Notes: generated by a model not told the origin, from the letters alone. A DNA stretch of 64,000 bases from an uncultured Eubacteriales bacterium (GCA_900318145.1 ONJM01000003.1:1-64000); one strand, 5' to 3'. Shown: positions 33,183 to 43,075, counted from the first letter of the stretch. Numbers and translations: made by a program.

Positions 33183-33764
33183 TTATGGGGATTGTTCTGA
33201 CCGCTGTTTTGCCAGAAGCCAGGCCAGGGCATGCACCGACTGCTTGAATTCGCCGCGGGCCACCATACTGTCCAGCTCTGCTCCGGTGTGCTTCCGCACC
33301 CGGAGCAGCTCCATTTCGTCCAGCTGCTGCGCCGCGGCAGGGCGGCAGTTTTCCGCGGTGAACAGCCAGGCGTAATTGTCGGAGATTGTGGCGTTGGAGG
33401 GAATGGCCAGCAGGAGGCGCCAGCAGTCCGAAACGCACCCCGTCTCCTCCCGCAGCTCCCGTTTTGCCGCTTCCAGCGCTGCCGCCGCGGGCTCGGTCCC
33501 GTCCTTTTTCTCAATCGCGCCGGCCGGGAACTCTGTAGTAACCTCATGGATACCCTGCCGGAACTGCCGCACGCAGATATACCGCCCTTCCGTGTCCGAC
33601 GCGACGATTACCGCGTAATCCCGGCGGGTATAGCTGTAATAGGGCTGAAAAACACGGCCGTCCGGAAACCGGAAAGCGGACCTTCTGAAATCGATCCATT
33701 CGTCCTGTACGATGTGTTCCGTGGAAATCTCTTCCCATACCAGGTTTTCTTCGCCGTTTTCCAT
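33183..33764 (-). CDS. NUDIX hydrolase, ADP-ribose pyrophosphatase-like
   Basis: 193 residues. The N-terminal beta domain (HIVQDEWIDFRRSAFRFPDGRVFQPYYSYTRRDYAVIV) and VRQFRQGIHEVTTEFPAGAIE match ADP-ribose pyrophosphatases; the Nudix box follows as AGAIEKKDGTEPAAAALEAA then KRELREETG, with an insertion of a few residues before the helix (KKDGTE), so the first Gly-Glu spacing is longer than normal. The REL-x-EE metal site is intact. It hydrolyses ADP-ribose to AMP and ribose 5-phosphate in relatives. Monocistronic, minus strand. Confidence 0.82.
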   Translation of the reverse strand: MENGEENLVWEEISTEHIVQDEWIDFRRSAFRFPDGRVFQPYYSYTRRDYAVIVASDTEGRYICVRQFRQGIHEVTTEFPAGAIEKKDGTEPAAAALEAAKRELREETGCVSDCWRLLLAIPSNATISDNYAWLFTAENCRPAAAQQLDEMELLRVRKHTGAELDSMVARGEFKQSVHALAWLLAKQRSEQSP

Positions 33765-33858
33765 GCGCGCACCTCCGGCCCCGGATATTTATGCGGATCT
33801 ATTTTACCGGTCCCGGGACGAAAGCACAAGGAAAAAAGGAAAAAAACCGGAACGCGTA

Positions 33859-33887
33859 TTGACGGGCGGGAACCACGCGGTTATGCT
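33859..33887 (+). promoter_or_regulatory. Promoter of the arabinofuranosidase gene
   Basis: TTGACG (33859-33864), 17-base spacer, TATGCT (33882-33887); a TATTAT lies five bases further on. Confidence 0.55.
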
Positions 33888-33938
33888 ATTATTATCACCG
33901 GAATCAGAAAACAAAAAAGAATACGGGAGGACACCACC

Positions 33939-35549
33939 GTGAAAAAAGCAAAGATTACACTGCATCCGGATTTCCGGATCGGGGAGATTTCTCCGCGTCT
34001 GTTCGGCGCGTTCCTGGAACCGATCGGCTCCATGGTCAACGGCAGCATGTACAACCCGAAGCATCCTGACGCGGACGAACTGGGCCTGCGGAAGGATTTT
34101 TACAGTGCCCTGAAGGAAACGGGGCTTCCGGCGGTACGCCTCCCCGGTGGGAATTTCGTTTCCGGCTGGCAGTGGAAGGATTCCATCGGCCCCCGGGATC
34201 AGCGGAAAGCGCATCTGGACCCTGCCTGGTTCCAGTACATCCCCAACGATGTGGGGCACGATGAATATCTGCGGTGGGCGGAAAAAGCCGGGACTGAAGC
34301 GATCTATACCGTAAACCTCGGTACCGGCACCCTGCAGGACGCCGCGGACTGCGTGGAATACACAAACCATCCCGGCGGGACCTGGTGGTCCGATCTGCGG
34401 CGGAAAAACGGCCATCCGGAACCTTACGGTGTAAAGATCTGGTGCCTGGGCAATGAGATGGACGGTCCCTGGCAGATCGCTTCCTATGAACGGGATCCCA
34501 GGGGATACGGGCTGCTGGCCCGCGAAACCAGCAAGATGATGAAATGGGTGGATCCGTCGATTGAGACGGTAGCCTGCGTATCCAGTTCTCCGTTCCTGGC
34601 CCATTATCCGGACTGGGACCGGGAAGTGCTGGAGGAATGTTATGACGCCGTGGATTATATCTCCCTGCATCACTACCATTCCGCGCCTGTGGATATGCCG
34701 CGGGCGCTGCTGGCGGGATACCAGGCGTACGAGGATTATATCCGTACGGAAATCGCCGTGTGCGATTATATGAAAACAAAAACACGGTCCGGCAAAACCA
34801 TGATGCTGGCGCTGGATGAATACGGCGCCATGTTCCGGCCGCGGGGCGAAGCGCACCTCGGCCTGGCGGGGAGGCAGAACCTGGAAATGTTCGGCCTGTT
34901 CAGGCCGGACAGGCAGTATGTCCGCCACGATCCGGACGACTGGTCCACCCGCCGCAATCCCCCGCGGACCTGGGAAATGCAGCAGACGCTGGGCATGGCC
35001 TCTGTCATGCTGGTGATGCTGCACCACGCGGACCGCGTTAAAATCGGATGCGCCACCGGCGGCCTGGGCGCCCTGTGCGCCACGGACCGGGAGCATGTAT
35101 GGAAAGGCGCGGCGCACTATCCGTTCATCCAGATGATCCAATGGGCGAAAGGCGACTCCCTGCGGTGCGAAGTGGACTGCGAGCGCTACGATGTGCCGGG
35201 ATACGCCGCGGACGATATGAACCAGTACGGCGGTTTTACGGGCGTGCAGACCGTGCAGGCGGCGGCGGCCCTGAACGAGGACGCCGGGGAGCTTTCGGTG
35301 TTCGTGATCAACGCCGACGCGGAGGAAGAACAGGAGCTGCGCCTGGATGTACGCGGCTTTGAAGGCTGGCAGTTCGCGGAACACATTGAGATGTACGCGG
35401 AGGAACCGGGCATGATGAACACCTGGGACCATCCGGACCGGATCCTGCCCCGGAAGAACGGGGAGACCCGGGCAGAGGGAGGCGTCCTGACCGCAGTGCT
35501 GCGGAAAGAATCCTGGAACGTACTGCGCTTTTCAAAAACCGGGAAATAA
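33939..35549 (+). CDS. Alpha-L-arabinofuranosidase, GH51 type
   Basis: 536 residues from GTG 33939 (CGGGAGG at 33924-33930; the frame is open far upstream but through promoter DNA). The TIM barrel carries RLFGAFLEPIGSMVNGSMYNP, VRLPGGNFVSGWQWKDSIGPRDQR, the acid/base Glu in WCLGNEMDGPWQ and the nucleophile Glu in LALDEYGAMF, the two GH51 landmarks. A C-terminal beta-sandwich (ELSVFVINADAEEEQELRLDVRGF) follows. It removes terminal arabinofuranose from arabinan and arabinoxylan oligosaccharides in the cytoplasm (no signal peptide). Own promoter. Confidence 0.93.
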   Translation: MKKAKITLHPDFRIGEISPRLFGAFLEPIGSMVNGSMYNPKHPDADELGLRKDFYSALKETGLPAVRLPGGNFVSGWQWKDSIGPRDQRKAHLDPAWFQYIPNDVGHDEYLRWAEKAGTEAIYTVNLGTGTLQDAADCVEYTNHPGGTWWSDLRRKNGHPEPYGVKIWCLGNEMDGPWQIASYERDPRGYGLLARETSKMMKWVDPSIETVACVSSSPFLAHYPDWDREVLEECYDAVDYISLHHYHSAPVDMPRALLAGYQAYEDYIRTEIAVCDYMKTKTRSGKTMMLALDEYGAMFRPRGEAHLGLAGRQNLEMFGLFRPDRQYVRHDPDDWSTRRNPPRTWEMQQTLGMASVMLVMLHHADRVKIGCATGGLGALCATDREHVWKGAAHYPFIQMIQWAKGDSLRCEVDCERYDVPGYAADDMNQYGGFTGVQTVQAAAALNEDAGELSVFVINADAEEEQELRLDVRGFEGWQFAEHIEMYAEEPGMMNTWDHPDRILPRKNGETRAEGGVLTAVLRKESWNVLRFSKTGK

Positions 35550-35597
35550 AAGAACGGGCCGGCATTTCTCAGACATTCCGAAATTTGTCCGGACATA

Positions 35598-35626
35598 TTG
35601 CGCGCCGGGAGCTTTCCTGTTAAGAT
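35598..35626 (+). promoter_or_regulatory. Possible promoter of the tandem esterase gene
   Basis: TTGCGC (35598-35603), 17-base spacer, TAAGAT (35621-35626). The -35 is weak. Confidence 0.35.
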
Positions 35627-35715
35627 AATCATCAGGATAAGCGATGTTCCGCGGACCGGAAACAGATCCGGCCCGGAGCGGCCGCATGAAAAAAAAGGAT
35701 ACGGAAGGTGAGAAA

Positions 35716-37308
35716 ATGGCGATGCAGGAGAGGCCTGCGGTTCGGGAAACCGACGGCGGGAAGTGCTGGGAGCATACCTTTGAAAAATTCTTTCTGAAGG
35801 TTTACGTGCCTGACAACAGCCTGGACGGACAGGTAAACAATTACGGTTTCCGCGCCCCCCTGCTGCTGGTGTTTGAAGAGGAAAAGCAGGACATGGATTC
35901 CGCTGTCCGTTTCGCCCGGGAAAGCGGACTGGCGAAGGTGGCGGCGGATGCCGATTCCAGCGTCCTGTTTGTGTATCCCACAGCGGAAGGCGGATGGGCC
36001 GGCGCGGATGCCGGACTTTACGCGGCGGTGATCTCAGAGGTCAAAATGATTCAGGTATACCGGGACGGTATTGTGGAAAACCATGATTTCTTTGCCCGGA
36101 AATTCCTGGGGTATTTTGTGCGCGGCGCAATCTTCCGCGCGGATATCTACAGTTTCGGCGCTTCAGCGGATTATACGGCGCGGCATCTGCTGACCACCCT
36201 GCAGGGCGATTACCTCTGGGGTCCCGGGGAGATCACCCCGGCAATGTGCTCCATGGAGCGGCTCAGCATTGTGCCGCGGGTGGACCGCCGGGATATCGCC
36301 GTGATCAGCGTGGGCAACAGCGGGGAAACCAACAGGGCGTTTGAAGGCTGTGAGCATCTGCTGGTAAAGGACAAGGCGGAATATGAAACGGATTATTACA
36401 CCTTTGTGAAAAAGTTCAAGATGTGGTGCGGCCGGATTGAATATGAGCCGGATTTCACAGCTCTGAACATGACCGAGGAAGCGGGCAGCGCCATTGTAAA
36501 GACTTCCGCGGACAACAGGAGCCCCTTCAGCGGGGATCCGGAGCACAGGGTGGGGTACTTTGCCTATTACAACAACGGACTGTTCGACAACGGGCCGGTG
36601 CCGCTGGTGCTGGGTTTCCACGGCGGCGGGGATTCCTCCATGTACCTGACCTTTGTGGCCGGGTGGTGGGAGATCGCTCACCGGTACGGTTTCCTGTTCG
36701 TTTCCGTAGAAAACCACCAGTTTGTGACCGCCACGGAGGCTGTTGAACTCATTGAAGAACTGAAGCGGCGGTACAATATCGACGCGGGCCGGATCTACGC
36801 CACGGGCTTTTCCATGGGCGCCGGCAAGACCTGGGACTGCGCCACGCAGTATCCGGAGGTGTTTGCCGGGGTGATGCCGGTCAGCGCCCTGTTCGCGGTG
36901 TACTCGAATTTCTTCGGCGGGCCGGTGGGACCGGTGAACAAAACGGTGCAGGTTCCCGTATTCTATTCCGGCGGGGAACTGTCCCATGTGCCGGAGCTTC
37001 CGCGCCAGGCCGATACAGCGCTGGAACGGGTCAAATATGTGGCGGAAGTAAACCGGCTGAAGAAGAAATTCGGCGGATTGGATTTCAGCAGACAGGCGGA
37101 ATGGGAGAATCCCCTGTGGGGCGTAAACGGGGACCGGACGGAAGCAGTTTACGATCCGGAACGGGGCAGCACCCTTACCGTACAGTATTACGACAGTGAA
37201 GACGGCGTCTGCCGTACCGCCTTTGCCAGTGTCAGCGGCCAGGTACACGAGTGCCGGCACCACAGCATTGAAAACGCCTGGAAGTTTATTTCCCGATTCA
37301 CCCGATAA
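35716..37308 (+). CDS. Tandem alpha/beta-hydrolase esterase (PHB depolymerase/feruloyl esterase-like)
   Basis: 530 residues from ATG 35716 (AAGGTGAG upstream; in-frame ATGs at 35644 and 35686 are alternatives). The C-terminal half is an esterase of the PHB depolymerase/CE1-like type: LVLGFHGGGDSSMYL (oxyanion), then IYATGFSMGAGKTW with nucleophile S366, and a C-terminal HHSIENAWKFI that can provide the histidine. The first half repeats the layout with VLFVYPTAEGGWAGADAG and IYSFGASADYTARHLL, but its elbow is GASAD (148-152) instead of GxSxG, so it may be inactive. No signal peptide. It could deacylate imported hemicellulose or pectin fragments. Confidence 0.75.
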   Translation: MAMQERPAVRETDGGKCWEHTFEKFFLKVYVPDNSLDGQVNNYGFRAPLLLVFEEEKQDMDSAVRFARESGLAKVAADADSSVLFVYPTAEGGWAGADAGLYAAVISEVKMIQVYRDGIVENHDFFARKFLGYFVRGAIFRADIYSFGASADYTARHLLTTLQGDYLWGPGEITPAMCSMERLSIVPRVDRRDIAVISVGNSGETNRAFEGCEHLLVKDKAEYETDYYTFVKKFKMWCGRIEYEPDFTALNMTEEAGSAIVKTSADNRSPFSGDPEHRVGYFAYYNNGLFDNGPVPLVLGFHGGGDSSMYLTFVAGWWEIAHRYGFLFVSVENHQFVTATEAVELIEELKRRYNIDAGRIYATGFSMGAGKTWDCATQYPEVFAGVMPVSALFAVYSNFFGGPVGPVNKTVQVPVFYSGGELSHVPELPRQADTALERVKYVAEVNRLKKKFGGLDFSRQAEWENPLWGVNGDRTEAVYDPERGSTLTVQYYDSEDGVCRTAFASVSGQVHECRHHSIENAWKFISRFTR

Positions 37309-37348
37309 GGCGGAAAGCCCGCCGTACGCGCGGTGACAACAGCATCAC

Positions 37349-37393
37349 AAAGCGCTTCCTCAACCGGGACGGCCGGCGGGGAGCGCTTTTTTT
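37349..37393 (+). terminator. Terminator between the esterase and purA
   Basis: Arms AAAGCGCT (37349-37356) and AGCGCTTT (37382-37389), GC-rich loop, followed by a T run. Confidence 0.65.
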
Positions 37394-37441
37394 CCTGCGG
37401 CAGGAAGGATTCCGGAGCGGCGGGAAATCCGCCCTTCCGCA

Positions 37442-37470
37442 TTGACAAGCAAGGCTATCGGGGGTAATAT
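37442..37470 (+). promoter_or_regulatory. Promoter of purA
   Basis: Perfect TTGACA (37442-37447), 17-base spacer, TAATAT (37465-37470). No purine riboswitch fold was seen in the 57-base leader. Confidence 0.65.
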
Positions 37471-37527
37471 AAAACCACAAAAAAACGGATTTTCTGCCGG
37501 TATAAAAGTCCGAAAGGTGGATGAAAA

Positions 37528-38805
37528 ATGAACGCTTGCACCGCGATTGTTGGAATCAACTGGGGCGACGAAGGCAAGGGCCGTATGGTGGACCTGCTGA
37601 CCGAAGCCTTTGACGTCGTTATCCGGTATCAGGGCGGCGCCAACGCAGGCCATACCGTGATCAACCAGTTCGGCGAATTTGAGATTCACGCGCTGCCTTC
37701 CGGCGTTTTTCGCAAGGGCGTGGTGAATGTTATCGGCAACGGCGTTGCGCTGGATCCGGAGAAGCTGATACACGAGATCCGGACCATCCAGGAGAAGGGC
37801 GTTTCCATTACGCCGGAGAATCTGATGATCAGCGACCGCGCGTCCCTGCTGCTTCCGTGGCACCGGATGCAGGATGAACTGGAGGAAAAACGCCTGGGCG
37901 ACAAAAAGTACGGCTCCTCCAGGATGGGTATCGCCCCCTTCTATTCAGACAAGCACCAGAAAAAGACAATTCTGGCCGGCGAGCTGTTCTATCCGGAAAT
38001 TTTCCAGAAGAACCTGGAAAATCTGCGCGTCTGGAAAAACCTGGTGCTTACCGGCGTGTACGGCGCGGAACCTGTATCCAGGGAGGAACTCGATACCTGG
38101 GTGAAGGAATACTGCGAGCCGCTGAAGCCCTTTATTACGGATACGCGGAGTTTCCTCCTCAAAGCGCAGAACGACAACAAGCGCATCCTGTTCGAAGCGC
38201 AGATGGGCGCGCTGCGGGATCTGGACTTCGGCGTCTATCCCTATACCACATCCTCCAACGTACTGGCGTCCTACGCGCCGGTGGGCGCGGGCATGCCCGG
38301 CGTGGAGATCGACCGGATCATCGGCGTGGTCAAGGCTTATTCCACCTGCGTAGGCAAGGGTCATTTCGTGAGCGAGCTGCAGGGGGAGGATGCGAGAAGA
38401 ATGCGGGAAGCCTGCGGCGAAACGGATAAGATGTATCACCGGATCGGGCCGATGGACCTGGTGGCGACCCGCTACGGTGTGAAGGTGCAGGCAGCGACAG
38501 AAATCGCGCTGACCAAGCTGGATGTGCTTGGCACGCTGGACGAGATTCCGGTGTGCGTACGCTACAGGTACAAGGATCAGGAATTCGAGGAACTGCCGTT
38601 CCCGTCGATCCTCAGCGACTGTGAACCGGTATATGAGATGATGAAAGGCTGGAAGTGCGACATTTCCGGCGTACGGAACTGGTGGGATCTGCCGGAGGAA
38701 GCGCAGAACTATGTGAAACGGATCGAAGAGGCGACCGGCGTCGTGATCAAGTGGATCTCCGTCGGCCCGGAACGCCACAGCATCATCCGCCGCGGACAGA
38801 CCTGA
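37528..38805 (+). CDS. purA: Adenylosuccinate synthase
   Basis: 425 residues, full length. GINWGDEGKGRMVDLL is the GTP-binding glycine loop with catalytic Asp; YQGGANAGHTV carries the catalytic His; SRMGIAP, the switch region; and VGKGHFVSEL with the ATRYGVKVQAATEIALTKLDVL block, GTP and IMP contacts. It joins IMP and aspartate using GTP, the first committed step to AMP. The second motif reads NWGDEGKG, where most bacteria have QWGDEGKG. Single gene with its own promoter; purB is not adjacent. Confidence 0.96.
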   Translation: MNACTAIVGINWGDEGKGRMVDLLTEAFDVVIRYQGGANAGHTVINQFGEFEIHALPSGVFRKGVVNVIGNGVALDPEKLIHEIRTIQEKGVSITPENLMISDRASLLLPWHRMQDELEEKRLGDKKYGSSRMGIAPFYSDKHQKKTILAGELFYPEIFQKNLENLRVWKNLVLTGVYGAEPVSREELDTWVKEYCEPLKPFITDTRSFLLKAQNDNKRILFEAQMGALRDLDFGVYPYTTSSNVLASYAPVGAGMPGVEIDRIIGVVKAYSTCVGKGHFVSELQGEDARRMREACGETDKMYHRIGPMDLVATRYGVKVQAATEIALTKLDVLGTLDEIPVCVRYRYKDQEFEELPFPSILSDCEPVYEMMKGWKCDISGVRNWWDLPEEAQNYVKRIEEATGVVIKWISVGPERHSIIRRGQT

Positions 38806-38895
38806 GCCGTACCGTGGTGGAAGCGGAAATCCAGAAGGCAAAAAAACAGCCCGGCAGCCGTGAAAACTGCCGGGCTTTCATTATGCTTTTTCCGG

Positions 38896-40560
38896 TCAGC
38901 ACTGACCCTTTTCCAGGGCGAGCGTGACGGTGGTGCGGTCGCAGACTTCAGAGGGCCCGAAGTACTGAATCGCGCCGGGATAGGTGAAGCAGGTCTTTAC
39001 GGCCCACTCGTCCCTGTGTTCCGCGAAGTACCGGAAGGGAGCGCCGTCCAGTTCAACGAGGGCTTTCCGGATTACGGGCTTGTCCTGGCCGTTTCTTCTT
39101 TCCATGTTCATCATCTTGGTGATGGGCATGCCGCCGGCCACCCACTCTTCAGCGGGCCTGGAGATATTGGAAACCTTGGAAAGATATCCCGTGTAGCCGT
39201 ACTGGATGAGCATGAACGCGTTGTAGCCCAGGGAGTAGCAGTAGTCCGCGTCGAAATTGGAGGGGAACGCGTCCCGGCCTTCATAGCCGAAGAAGTGATG
39301 CTGCGTCCCGAACTTTCCCTTGTAGGTGCCGGCCGCTTTACGCTTCTCCAGTTCGCTCTTTACCATTTCGGAGAAGAGCTTCTCGGATTCGATGAGGGAA
39401 ACCTGCACGTTACCGTGGGGATCCCGCTCAAGGAAGAGCTGCTGCTGCACGAACTGGGGAAGAATCTCAAACACCGCGAAGGATTCGCCGGAAAGGCCCT
39501 GACGGATGAATTCATACTTGGCTTTCCAGCCCGGAAGCGCGTTGAATACAAGCGCTTTCTTTCCTGCAAGCAGTTCGTTGATTTCGGCAATCAATTTGGA
39601 GAACTCGGGAATGAATTCCACAATGCCTTCTGGAATGATCGCGACGCCGAAGTTCTCGCCGTTGTTGCCCCGCGTTTCAACCGCGTCGGCAATGTAGTTC
39701 GTGATGGACGCGAGGGACATTTTCTTCGCGGCCACTTCCTCACCGATCAGGCAGATGTTGGGCTGCGTTTCCAGCGCGCATTCCAGGGCGACATGGGAGG
39801 CGGAACGGCCCATAACCTTGATGAAGTGCCAGTACTTCTTCGCGGAGTTGGCGTCCCGCTCGATGTTGCCGATCAGCTCCGAATAGGTCTTAGTCGCTGT
39901 GTCGAAACCGAAGGAAGCCTCGATGTCCTCATTCTTCAGGTCGCCGTCGATGGTCTTGGGGCAGCCGATGACCTGGACGCCGGTTTTGTGCGCCGCCATG
40001 TATTCGGCGAGCACGGCCGCATTGGTGTTGGAATCGTCGCCGCCGATGATCACGATCGCAGTAAGGCCGTGTTTTTCGGCAACCTTTGTAACAATTTCAA
40101 ACTGCTCTTCCGTTTCAAGCTTCGTGCGCCCGGAGCCGATGATGTCGAATCCGCCGGTGTTCCGGTAGGCGTTGATATATTCGTCGTCAAATTCGACAAA
40201 GTCGTCATCAATCAGTCCGGAAGGACCGCCCTTGAAGCCCAGAAGGACATTGTCCCGGTCCGTTGCCTTCAGCGCGTCATAAAGACCGCAGATAACGTTG
40301 TGCCCGCCGGGCGCCTGCCCGCCGGAAAGGATCACGCCCACAACCTGCTTCTTGGCCGCGGAGGTGTTGCTGCCCTTGACGAAGGTAATTTCATTCTCGC
40401 CGTAGGTGTTGGGGAAAAGCGCCTTGATTTTGTCCTGGTCCGCGACGCTCTCCGTAGGCGCCCCGACCTTGACAGAAATCTCAGAGATACCGCCGCGCAG
40501 CATTCCGGGAAGCTTGGGGACGTACGCATATCTTGCTTTCTGAAGTGGTGAAAGATCCAT
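38896..40560 (-). CDS. pfp: Diphosphate-fructose-6-phosphate 1-phosphotransferase (PPi-PFK)
   Basis: 554 residues, the long beta-type [20 protein letters not shown] is the phosphate loop. GGDDS (173-177) has Asp in place of the ATP-PFK Gly, which excludes ATP and indicates PPi use. [22 protein letters not shown] carries the TIDGD catalytic pair, and [14 protein letters not shown] binds fructose 6-phosphate. It phosphorylates fructose 6-phosphate reversibly with pyrophosphate, saving ATP in anaerobes. AAAGGAG precedes ATG 40560. Confidence 0.95.
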   Translation of the reverse strand: MDLSPLQKARYAYVPKLPGMLRGGISEISVKVGAPTESVADQDKIKALFPNTYGENEITFVKGSNTSAAKKQVVGVILSGGQAPGGHNVICGLYDALKATDRDNVLLGFKGGPSGLIDDDFVEFDDEYINAYRNTGGFDIIGSGRTKLETEEQFEIVTKVAEKHGLTAIVIIGGDDSNTNAAVLAEYMAAHKTGVQVIGCPKTIDGDLKNEDIEASFGFDTATKTYSELIGNIERDANSAKKYWHFIKVMGRSASHVALECALETQPNICLIGEEVAAKKMSLASITNYIADAVETRGNNGENFGVAIIPEGIVEFIPEFSKLIAEINELLAGKKALVFNALPGWKAKYEFIRQGLSGESFAVFEILPQFVQQQLFLERDPHGNVQVSLIESEKLFSEMVKSELEKRKAAGTYKGKFGTQHHFFGYEGRDAFPSNFDADYCYSLGYNAFMLIQYGYTGYLSKVSNISRPAEEWVAGGMPITKMMNMERRNGQDKPVIRKALVELDGAPFRYFAEHRDEWAVKTCFTYPGAIQYFGPSEVCDRTTVTLALEKGQC

Positions 40561-40624
40561 ACTGTTTCTCCTTTATCATGTGATATTCATTGGGAATGCC
40601 TGCAGCGCATGCTTTCCGGAAAGG

Positions 40625-40633
40625 ATTATAGCA
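40625..40633 (-). promoter_or_regulatory. Extended -10 promoter of pfp
   Basis: On the minus strand TGC-TATAAT (40633-40625), a perfect -10 with extended TGn; no good -35 at 17 bases. Confidence 0.45.
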
Positions 40634-40722
40634 CGTTTCGTCAATATGTGCCTACAAATTTTTCAATCTTTGTCAAAGAGTTGCCCGCCGTACGGTTTTC
40701 CCCGCCTTCTCCGGCGGTTCCG

Positions 40723-40751
40723 TTGACAGGCCGGCGGTTTCCGGGTATCAT
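40723..40751 (+). promoter_or_regulatory. Promoter of the second GH43 gene
   Basis: Perfect TTGACA (40723-40728), 17-base spacer, TATCAT (40746-40751). Confidence 0.7.
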
Positions 40752-40790
40752 CAGACACAAGGAAAAAAAGAGAAACGGGGGGACATGTAT

Positions 40791-42206
40791 ATGAGTGAAA
40801 AACAGGTGATCAATCCCTATCTGCCCAACTGGGAATATGTGCCGGACGGGGAACCCTATCTTTTCGGCAGCCGGGTCTATGTGTACGGATCCCATGACTT
40901 TTTCGGCGGCGACGTCTACTGCCCGGGGGATTATGTCTGCTGGTCCGCCCCGGAGGACGATCTGGGGAACTGGCGGTATGAAGGCGTGATCTACCGGAAA
41001 GACCAGGATCCGCACAACACGGACATGCAGGGAAACCTGTACGCGCCGGACGTGACGGTGGGCCCTGACGGCCGCTACTACCTGTATTATGTGCTGAGCA
41101 GCTGGGGCGTGGTTTCCGTGGCAGTCGCGGACCGGCCTGCCGGACCGTACGAATTCTACGGCTATGTACATTATCCGGACGGCACGAACCTGGGCCAGAA
41201 GGAAGGGGACGAGCCGCAGTTTGATCCCGGCGTGCTGACGGAAGGGGATAAAACCTACCTCTACACGGGCTTCTGCGGGTACGGGGACAAAAGCCGCCAC
41301 GGCGCGATGGTCACCGTGCTGGATAAGGATATGCTGACAGTGGCGGAAGCGCCGCGGTTTGTCGCGCCCGGCGTCATGTACAGCAAGGGGACCGGCTTTG
41401 AGGGCCACGAGTTTTTTGAGGCGCCTTCCATCCGGAAACGGGGGGACCTCTATTACTTCATCTATTCCTCCATTCAGTTCCATGAACTGGCCTACGCCGT
41501 GAGCAGGAGCCCGGTGGAAGGCTTCGAATACAAGGGCGTCATCATCAGCAGCTGCGACAAGGGGATCGGCTCCTACAAGCCCGCGGACCGGCCGATGTAC
41601 TACACGGCCAACAACCACGGCAGCATGGAAAAGATCGGAGAGGACTGGTATATCTTCTACCACCGCCACACCAACGGCACCAACTATTCCAGGCAGGGCT
41701 GCCTTGAAAAACTGGCCTTTAACGCGGACGGCACCGTGCGCCAGGCGGAAATGACCTCCTGCGGCAGCGTCCGGCCGCTGCAGGGTGAGGGATATTATCC
41801 GGCTTATATCGCCTGCCACCTTTTCACGGATACGGAAATGACCTATGTGCCCTGGTCCGGCTGGATGGATGACCGGTTCCCGAAAATCACCCAGGAGATC
41901 GAGGAAGGCGGAAAAGGCATCGGCTATATCGCGAACATGCGGAATTCCGCCACGGCCGGATTCCGGTATTTCGACTGCAGGGGTGTGAAGAAAATCGCCA
42001 TCCGCACAAAGGGATACGCCAGCGGAAAGATGGAAGTCCGCACCGCCTGGGACGGGGAAGCAATCGGCAGCCTGCCTATCGGCTACGCGAACGTCTGGCA
42101 TGACACGGAGGCGGAAATCGCCGTTCCGGACGGGGTTCAGTCCCTTTACTTCACTTTTGCCGGCCAGGGGCATCTGCAGTTTGCCGGATTTGAACTGATA
42201 AAATAA
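40791..42206 (+). CDS. Glycoside hydrolase family 43 protein with C-terminal carbohydrate-binding-like domain
   Basis: 471 residues from ATG 40791 (GGGGGGA 7 bases upstream; ATG 40785 is too close). The propeller shows NPYLPNWEYVPDGEPYLFGSRVYVYGSHD, then QGNLYAPDVTVGPDGRYYLYYVL (Asp) and HEFFEAPSIRKRGDLYYFIYSS (acid Glu in FFEAPS). A CBM6-like beta sandwich follows from about 350 (GIGYIANMRNSATAGFRYFDCRGVKKIAIRTKGYASGKMEVR). The GSRVYVYGSHD start is typical of subfamilies annotated as arabinosidases or xylosidases. No signal peptide; own promoter and terminator. Confidence 0.88.
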   Translation: MSEKQVINPYLPNWEYVPDGEPYLFGSRVYVYGSHDFFGGDVYCPGDYVCWSAPEDDLGNWRYEGVIYRKDQDPHNTDMQGNLYAPDVTVGPDGRYYLYYVLSSWGVVSVAVADRPAGPYEFYGYVHYPDGTNLGQKEGDEPQFDPGVLTEGDKTYLYTGFCGYGDKSRHGAMVTVLDKDMLTVAEAPRFVAPGVMYSKGTGFEGHEFFEAPSIRKRGDLYYFIYSSIQFHELAYAVSRSPVEGFEYKGVIISSCDKGIGSYKPADRPMYYTANNHGSMEKIGEDWYIFYHRHTNGTNYSRQGCLEKLAFNADGTVRQAEMTSCGSVRPLQGEGYYPAYIACHLFTDTEMTYVPWSGWMDDRFPKITQEIEEGGKGIGYIANMRNSATAGFRYFDCRGVKKIAIRTKGYASGKMEVRTAWDGEAIGSLPIGYANVWHDTEAEIAVPDGVQSLYFTFAGQGHLQFAGFELIK

Positions 42207-42215
42207 TCACAGATT

Positions 42216-42254
42216 AAAAAACGCGCCGCGGCGGATTGCAGCGGCGTGTTTTTT
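42216..42254. terminator. Bidirectional terminator between GH43 and the MBL gene
   Basis: Arms ACGCGCCGC (42221-42229) and GCGGCGTGT (42241-42249) flanked by A5 on the left and T6 on the right, so it can stop both convergent transcripts. Confidence 0.75.
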
Positions 42255-42259
42255 GGCTG

Positions 42260-43075
42260 TTATTTCGCGGCGTCAAAGAGCAGCACCCAGTTCTTTTCCG
42301 GGCAGACCACCTGACGGGCGTCGACAGGGGTGCCTGTTTCCACCTTTTCCGCGGCCTGCAGGCGGGCTTCCGTCATATAATCCAGGAACGCTTTCAGCTC
42401 TGCGCCTTCCCGCGGCGCCGGCTGATGGGAACAGAGCACATGGCGGAGTTCCCGTCCGGAGGCGGATTCCAGCTGTCCGATGAGGGAAAGCATGTTTTCA
42501 CGCCACTGACGGACCGGCAGGGAGCAGGGGAACCACATCCAGGTGCAGGGGTTCCAGTCGTCGCCGGTCAGCAGCAGCCCAAGGGAAGGAACGAACAGGA
42601 CAACGCTTCCGGCCGTATGCCCGGGAACGCACAGCGCCAGGACCTCCAGGCCGCCCAGATCGAAACCGCGGCAGGGGAAAGAACCCGTCATACCGGAATA
42701 CCGCAGGGAGTCCGGCTGAGGGACCGGCGCGGTCAGGAAATCCTCCGGAACCGCCACTCCGGCTTCTTCCGCCTGGCGCTTAACCTTCTCCCGCTGGGCG
42801 GAACCCGTACGCAGACGGAATTCCTCCAGATCAGCGGCGTCCATGAAGCAGCGGTCAAACCAGCGGGCGCCGAGCACATGGTCATGATGCCCGTGGGACA
42901 GGATCAGCTCCACCGGCTTTTCCGTCAGGCTCCGGACATAGGCGGCAACATCTTCCGTGCCGTATCCCGCGTCCAGCAGCAGGGCGGAATCTCCGCCTTC
43001 GATGAGGGTAAAGGAAACGCCCATGGCGTCGGTGATATGGGTGATGCCGGGAAAGGGACGGCAGGCGGTGAACAT
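42260..43075 (-). CDS. MBL-fold metallo-hydrolase
   Basis: 271 residues from ATG 43075 (GGAGGAAA on the minus strand). LILSHGHHDHVLGARWF is the HxHxDH zinc motif; VPGHTAGSVVLFVPSLGLLLTGDDW gives the third His and bridging Asp, and a terminal VLCSHQPAP supplies another His. It is a class B-like hydrolase of the glyoxalase II/beta-lactamase fold; its substrate is unknown. It is the last gene of the leftward heavy-metal operon, 77 bases after arsR, so a metal-linked role (or simple zinc dependence) is possible. Confidence 0.82.
   Translation of the reverse strand: MFTACRPFPGITHITDAMGVSFTLIEGGDSALLLDAGYGTEDVAAYVRSLTEKPVELILSHGHHDHVLGARWFDRCFMDAADLEEFRLRTGSAQREKVKRQAEEAGVAVPEDFLTAPVPQPDSLRYSGMTGSFPCRGFDLGGLEVLALCVPGHTAGSVVLFVPSLGLLLTGDDWNPCTWMWFPCSLPVRQWRENMLSLIGQLESASGRELRHVLCSHQPAPREGAELKAFLDYMTEARLQAAEKVETGTPVDARQVVCPEKNWVLLFDAAK

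Noticed and set aside
33231-33938. 236-codon upstream extension of the GH51 frame
   Set aside because: It runs through the convergent NUDIX gene and the GH51 promoter; the GTG at 33939 with its ribosome site marks the real start.
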